DNA of 64,000 nucleotides from contig JACATO010000592.1 of the NCBI GenBank assembly GCA_018389105.1, positions 434,001 to 498,000 on the forward strand. Direction: 5' to 3'. Below the pieces are notes generated by a model. That model worked only from the letters and a program-made list of their open reading frames with translations. It was not told the origin of the DNA and did not search any database. This document shows, one piece after another, positions 60,988 through 64,000 of the stretch. This DNA is from Nautilus pompilius. Its lineage: Eukaryota > Mollusca > Cephalopoda > Nautilida > Nautilidae. Made by a program: the position numbers and the translations under genes. The stretch's first letter is position 1. Each line of letters begins with the position of its first letter.

Positions 60988-61270
60988 GTGGCTGGTGGCT
61001 CAGTGGTAGACTGCTGGACCAGCAAAGTTGTGGGCCAGAGTTTGACTACCATTTGGGATTTGCTTGGTTTGGCATCTTCTTGCCATTGTCTCTTCTCACT
61101 TTGCTTCACAATAGGTTTCTTCTGAGCTCTCCAGCCCCCCCCCATTTCCCCATATCGAAAAATTAAGAGTTTTGCTAAGGATTTCCATACTGTGCAGGGC
61201 CCTCATGGCACAGGATAACTCTCTGTGGCAGATGACTGCTGCCAGGGTAGTCTCCCTTGTAAAGACTAAA
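60988..61270 (+). repeat. tRNA-derived SINE copy, reference copy
   Basis: The head, GGTGGCTCAGTGGTAGACTG, contains an A box (TGGCTCAGTGG), and GAGTTTGACTACC is a B-box variant about 35 bp downstream, typical of an RNA polymerase III promoter. The body of about 220 bp includes TTGGTTTGGCATCTTCTTGC, GAGCTCTCCAGCC, AAGAGTTTTGCTAAGGATTT, CTCATGGCACAGGATAAC and GTCTCCCTTGTAAAGA. It is the most complete copy in the window, with no coding function. Confidence 0.8.
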
Positions 61271-64000
61271 GAGAGAAAAAATTTTCATTGATTTCTTTTC
61301 ATTCTTTTGATAAAAACTTAGTATAGAAGCACTAAGTTTGGTCAGTTTTGCTCTCATCATCACTCTTCTAAATTATCTATTAATTTTTTAGAAAGAAGAA
61401 ATCTACTTTTAGATATAGATGATTGATCTCAAACTTTCCTTATTTGTTTAAATAAAATAGCCCTTTTATTTTATTTGGAAGATGAATAAAGTTATAATTC
61501 CACACAGATGATCACAGGTGGGTAAATGCCATATGGAGTAATTTATCTATTAAAGTTGTAAATGACGTTATTTATATAAGGAAGTCTTTAAAACATGAAA
61601 AGAGTAAAAAGGAAGAAAAAGCAATTTTTTCCCTCCCCTTCATCTCATTTCTTTTATCCATGCAACTCTTCAGAGATAAATATCAGGCTGTGTATTCATC
61701 AACTTGGGTAGAGACAATAGTGTTGACACGGCCAGAGCAGCCCTGGGGTTAAGGCAGTTTGTTGACAGGCAGTGTGATATTCAAAGGTGAACCGGCAAAA
61801 CAGTTTATGAAATTAGAACTAGAGCTGCGTGATTTACTTAGGTTCAATTATCTCCGAAGAGATAGTTGGGGATTGTTGACTGAATTCACTTGGCACATAT
61901 TTGGCAGGTTTGCTAAACCTTACCCATCCTGCCGGTTCAGCCATACTTTCTTCGGTTCTTTTCATGACGGAGGATTAGCAGAGGGGTGCTAAACAAACCA
62001 CACTGGAGTGCATGGTTCGGTTGATGGGAACACACACGAGATGTGGAAACCTCGGGTTTGTACTTAATTGCCTGCAGGGGTGGTATTCAAATATCACCAG
62101 ATGTGCTAAACGCAAAAAGATGAGGAAAGTAACACTAAATATGAATGAGAAACATCCACCCACCTCACACACGCACACTTTCATGAAATTCCAACCCCCC
62201 CAACTTCCTTTTCCAGATCAAAAAGTAAACTTTTATTCAACTGCAAAATTTGGCTGTAAATATATATATATATTTTTTAAAATACGTTTTTAAGAGGAAA
62301 AAAATAATAATAATGTATATCATAGCAGCTCTGCATCAGGTGTTTGAAGGTATCGAAGTTCTCGGTAGCTTAAAATGCTATGATGCAGAGAGATATTAAT
62401 TTAACCTTAGTGGAACTGTTTTGTTTTGTTACCTGAAAGACAGGCAGTACGTGTGTTTTATAACTTACGTAACTAATGGTTAACAAATAATAAAACAAGC
62501 AGGGCTCTGCAGACTACAGCCATGTGTCTGAACTACTGTGGCTAGACAAAAAGAAAAGGGCAAAGAAGAAGAAAAAACAGGCAAACATTTACTAGAGTAA
62601 AGAAAAAATATTTTTAGAGTAGATAGTATCCATCCACCCACCTCCCCACCTTCCTAGTTTATGGAACCACCAGTGCAGGTATTTGACCCCTTTGCAAAAT
62701 AAAGTCCTTAAGAGTCTTCCTCCTCTCTGTCTTTTCTTAGAATAACTGCAGCAGAGTTTAAAAACAACAACAAAAGAACCTGGGAAGTAATTGGCCTTTG
62801 TGATACATTCCTGTACACTGGCCATCATATTTCACCTTTCAAAGCAGAAACAGTAATTGGTATGAGGTAAACTCTCAAAAGGATTTTGAAAAGGGGGTAA
62901 ACCGGCTCATAAGCAGGCATTTCAACAACAACAACAACAAATAAAAAGGCAGCTCTGTGGCCTGGATTCCCTGCCAGTTTTTTTTTAAAGAAGATGATGG
63001 AAAAAGAGAAAGGACAACTGAAACATAAAAAGCGATGGCTAAAAAAAAATTCAAAAGAAAACAGAATCCAAGAGTAGACTGGCAGTTTTAAGGTCTGTTG
63101 AATAATAGAATGAATAGAACAATAAAAAAAAAACAAAAACAACACTTAGGGGAGGTTGGGTAGGCCTGATTGCTACGGGAGTAACTTTTTTTGCAGCACC
63201 TGTAATCCCCCAATTAAATGTATAGATGAGAGGCTGTAATCACCATCATAGCTCCAACCCTGTCCAGTTTCCCCTAAACAGTAGGTGCTAAAATGCTTTA
63301 AGAAATCACTCCTTGCTGTGTTGACAAAGAAAATCTTATTTGCAATGAGCGATTAGTTGGTAGAGAGTTGTAGTAAAATCTATGGAAACATTCCAGAAAT
63401 GTTCATGGGAAGTGGACAAACTCTGACTGTGAAAGAGAGACAGGACATATGGCTGATGATTTCAATCTGAGAATCCATGTTTAACAAATGTATTAATGGA
63501 ACAGCTTCATCAAGTATGCAATTACATTAGCACAACCCAAATAGCCATCAATGGTGTGGTTTCTTTTTCTTCTTTAATGCTATTGAAGACAGAAACAGGC
63601 AGCCAAATAAAAATAATAAACCAACAAATGTTAATTACTCATCTATCCCTTCATTTTACCTATTTTTAAAAAGCAAACAAACAACCAATCTTTCGTCCTT
63701 TGTTTGTTTTAAAAGGATTACTTAAAAAAGAAAGGAAAATTAAAGACTCAAAAAAGCAAAACATAGGTACGTGATTTTTAGATTTTTTTATATGTTAAAA
63801 TTCTTTTGAATAAGTGTCAAATAATTTGGCAACAGTTATCTTGAAAGTTGGTTATACCTTTTGTTTCCCTTACCAAAACTCGTTTCAAATTACAATATCT
63901 GTCAGTTTGTGATTGTCTGCCCCTCCAACCCAAAACATGGCGATGACCTCTATGGTATGACCTCTACCTATGGCTAAAATGATATTCACATTTGAACTTA
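61271..64000. other. non-coding DNA, one candidate conserved block
   Basis: 61690-62060 is less AT-rich and repeat-free and could be conserved. The rest is AT-rich with homopolymers and a TA run near 62262-62272. No gene is supported to the window end. Confidence 0.4.
61690..62060. promoter_or_regulatory. possible conserved non-coding block
   Basis: Higher G+C than its flanks, no simple repeats, with GGTTCAATTATCTCCGAAGA and TTGCTAAACCTTACCC-type unique text. Texture only; an unrecognised exon is also possible. Confidence 0.18.

Noticed and set aside
60988..61050. Possible functional tRNA gene
   Set aside because: A- and B-box words are present but the sequence does not form a full cloverleaf and continues into a repeated SINE body.
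1..64000. CRISPR array or bacterial gene cluster
   Set aside because: No regularly spaced identical repeats with unique spacers and no dense long open frames are present.

Overview
The window is AT-rich animal-type DNA, roughly one third G+C by eye. It is dominated by simple repeats, dispersed short repeats and decayed transposons, and it has no long open reading frames or operon-like packing. Metazoan origin is supported by a Tc1-family element with IR/DR ends of the type common in fish and aquatic invertebrates, a pogo/Tigger-type remnant, tRNA-derived SINEs, and a retroelement endonuclease-like fragment of a type common in molluscs, cnidarians and fish. A mollusc-like aquatic invertebrate is my best guess, but the sequence alone does not prove it.

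Layout. 0-9 kb: non-coding DNA with microsatellites and two copies of a short palindromic repeat. 8.6-9.2 kb: an old degenerate tandem array whose right part is inverted. 11.7-13.2 kb: a complete-ended but dead Tc1-like transposon (transposase on the minus strand, broken by a deletion, a nonsense change and a frameshift). 14.3-23.5 kb: a set of plus-strand candidate exons, some matching in phase, that may belong to one unrecognised host gene; the best pair is 22704-22913 plus 23341-23456. 25-35 kb: AT-rich DNA with an unrecognised minus-strand reading frame (28.5-28.9 kb) and the longest open frame in the window (33.5-34.1 kb). 38.06-38.51 kb: a ~118-bp minisatellite whose units carry TGACGTCA. 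40-42 kb: a ~125-bp segment duplicated in direct orientation. 42.8-43.0 kb: an isolated candidate exon. 47.6-48.3 kb: a pogo-like deletion derivative. 49.9-50.3 kb: a retroelement fragment on the minus strand. 57.6 kb: a palindromic element. SINE copies sit at about 18.3, 36.1, 46.4, 51.7, 58.2 (minus) and 61.0 kb.

I see no confidently identified host protein gene, rRNA, true tRNA or CRISPR array. The simplest reading is a gene-poor or intronic stretch, shaped mostly by small non-autonomous repeats, with a few blocks that look compositionally different and could be conserved regulatory DNA. Candidate exons are reported with low to moderate confidence, because in AT-rich DNA of this length several splice-bounded open frames are expected by chance.
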